DNA of 43,782 nucleotides from Flavobacteriales bacterium (GTDB lineage: Bacteria > Bacteroidota > Bacteroidia > Flavobacteriales > Flavobacteriaceae). The notes under the pieces were generated by a model. That model was not told the origin of the DNA. It did not search any database and worked only from the letters and a program-made list of their open reading frames with translations. The position numbers were made by a program, and so were the translations under genes. Below are positions 42,815 through 43,782 of the stretch, one piece after another. The DNA lies in the NCBI GenBank assembly GCA_027065715.1, contig JAMONO010000049.1, positions 1 to 43,782 of the forward strand. Reading direction: 5' to 3'. Positions within the stretch are counted from its first letter, which is position 1. Each line of letters opens with the position of its first letter.

Positions 42815-42843
42815 AAAAAAGCCCTCAAAACGAGAGCTTTTTT
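42815..42843 (-). terminator. Terminator of the edge T9SS gene
   Basis: AAAAAAGCCCTC and GAGAGCTTTTTT form a stem with one mismatch and a five-base loop; on the minus strand the A-tract becomes the T-run. It lies 21 bases past the stop of the 42864 gene. Confidence 0.75.
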
Positions 42844-42863
42844 ATATTTATTCTAATAATAAT

Positions 42864-43782
42864 TTATTTTTTGATAACTTTAAAAGCGGTTGTATTACCT
42901 TGTGAGGTTAATTTTACAAAATAAATACCGTTTTGTAAATGTTGCATATTGACTTGTGCTTGATTGGCATCAGGTTTTACCTTTATGATTTCTTTACCGG
43001 ATAAGTCGAATATGCTTATTTGGTCAATGTTATCTTTTGTAGAAACACTTAAAATATTAGTTACGGGATTGGGATAATATTTCAATCCTTCAACAGTATT
43101 TTCATCCAATGAAACAGAAGAGTCGTAAGCACAAACACCTATTTCTCCGAAACTGTTATTGCCATATTGCCAAACTCTGATATATATAACTTCACCCTCA
43201 GTTCTGCCTGTTAATATTACTTGTGAGAATAAACCCGGGCCGTCATCATCGTTACATTCTATTAAGTTTAAGTTATTACAATCTCCTTCATATACTGCCA
43301 TCCCGGTATCTGACACACTGCCGTTGTTGCCCTGAGAGGTTTCAATAGTTAGATTGCCCCCGGCAGGTATGGTAGTCTTGAACCAAATATCACCGCCGGA
43401 ATAATTGGCACAACCCGGATCAGCTATTCCCGAATCAGTAGCTGCCAAGTTTGAAGAATAAACAGGTAGGCATGTATTGGTAGGGGTGACATTAATGGCA
43501 TTATCACAGGTGTCATTTGCCGGAGGGGCGGGTAGACTCTCAATTACAATATTGAAATCACCACTGTTAAAGTCGTCTAACCATACTTGTACGTAATAAG
43601 TTTGTCCTCCTGTTAATCCGGTTACAAATTTTGAGGTGCTACCTCCAAAGCAAGCAATTTCATTACCCGGGCAAGCATCATATACGGCAGCTTCAATATC
43701 ACCACCTTGTGCTCCCGAAGTAATTATATTAAAACCGTTTTCGCCTTGTGGTACGGTTACTTCATACCATATATCCAAATTG
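42864..43782 (-). CDS. T9SS cargo protein, N-terminus beyond window (paralogue of the preceding gene)
   Basis: The gene runs off the window, so only the last 306 or so residues are seen; the track's Met is a TTG codon inside the frame, preceded by AAT, and is not a real start. What remains holds one pre-peptidase-C-like module (ending GDFNIVIESLPAPPANDTCDNAINV), a second (SGGDIWFKTTIPAGGNLTIETS ... NNSFGEIGVCAYD), and a T9SS sorting domain (GLKYYPNPVTNILSVSTKDN ... GIYFVKLTSQGNTTAFKVIKK). The final 80 residues are closely similar to those of the downstream 39845-42673 protein, marking a tandem duplication. It should be exported to the cell surface. Confidence 0.85.
   Translation of the reverse strand, partial: NLDIWYEVTVPQGENGFNIITSGAQGGDIEAAVYDACPGNEIACFGGSTSKFVTGLTGGQTYYVQVWLDDFNSGDFNIVIESLPAPPANDTCDNAINVTPTNTCLPVYSSNLAATDSGIADPGCANYSGGDIWFKTTIPAGGNLTIETSQGNNGSVSDTGMAVYEGDCNNLNLIECNDDDGPGLFSQVILTGRTEGEVIYIRVWQYGNNSFGEIGVCAYDSSVSLDENTVEGLKYYPNPVTNILSVSTKDNIDQISIFDLSGKEIIKVKPDANQAQVNMQHLQNGIYFVKLTSQGNTTAFKVIKK

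Noticed and set aside
43776-43778. Start codon of the last minus-strand ORF
   Set aside because: It is an internal TTG at the window edge; the frame continues upstream with no stop, so the gene is truncated by the window.

Overview
The window is about 43.8 kb of AT-rich chromosomal DNA from a member of the Bacteroidota, most likely a flavobacterium-like organism. The evidence is: three secreted proteins with type IX secretion (T9SS) C-terminal sorting domains; lineage-typical families (DUF4271 next to hemD, GIN-domain/DUF2807, OstA-like, DUF2795, a SecA with a large insert and no zinc tail, a cyclophilin-FKBP fusion); and many copies of the Bacteroidota promoter signature TTG-N17-23-TAnnTTTG just upstream of genes. 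I cannot name the genus. I see no tRNA, rRNA, CRISPR array, phage or transposase gene.

Layout. (1) 136-2411, plus strand: a HAD phosphatase overlapping a fused cytidylyltransferase/NeuB-type synthase, together a compact nonulosonate (sialic-acid-like) sugar module. (2) 2551-5802: a large secreted Asp-box beta-propeller protein, ending at a perfect bidirectional terminator shared with secA. (3) 5876-11767, minus strand: secA, a DUF2795 protein, a corrinoid adenosyltransferase, hemD and a DUF4271 membrane protein. (4) 11768-12148: a gene-poor gap with an orphan promoter-like box and an orphan terminator. (5) 12149-13528: a T9SS cargo protein. (6) 13616-16984, minus strand: OstA/LptA-like protein, GIN-domain protein and kdsA, which points to LPS and envelope work, with a divergent membrane-anchored EEP-family protein. 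(7) 18147-24922, minus strand: a crotonase-fold protein without its usual catalytic glutamates, an 1110-residue putative outer-membrane protein, and a 2-oxoacid:ferredoxin oxidoreductase made of a beta-gamma fusion plus a separate alpha subunit. (8) 25011-30754, minus strand: hutH, a repeat-bearing gap, the dual peptidyl-prolyl isomerase, an APC permease, zinc-independent ribosomal protein L31 and a small membrane protein. (9) 30825-36430, plus strand: a 55-residue gene missed by the ORF track, then norC-norB-norQ-norD-norE, a full cytochrome c-dependent nitric oxide reductase with its assembly factors. (10) 36592-39691: topoisomerase IV subunit A and a free-standing archaeal-type ThrRS editing-domain homologue. 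(11) 39845-43782, minus strand: two paralogous T9SS cargo proteins in tandem, the second cut by the window end.

How the genes fit together. The nor cluster detoxifies or respires NO: NorC and NorB form the reductase, NorQ (AAA+) and NorD (VWA) act as activation factors, and NorE is a COX3-like accessory. No nitrite or N2O reductase gene is in the window. KdsA, the OstA-like protein and the NeuB module all serve cell-surface glycan or LPS construction. SecA provides Sec export, which feeds the T9SS for the secreted cargo.

Nothing here is clearly a new defence or mobile system. The items most worth a second look are the cytidylyltransferase-NeuB fusion, the stand-alone ThrRS editing domain that seems to lack key active-site residues, the crotonase missing both catalytic glutamates, the orphan promoter/terminator pair near 11.9-12.0 kb, the hidden 55-residue gene, the GGCTGTCTC repeats around the isomerase gene, and the palindromes in front of nor genes. 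Alignments to reference enzymes are from memory and are marked as such.
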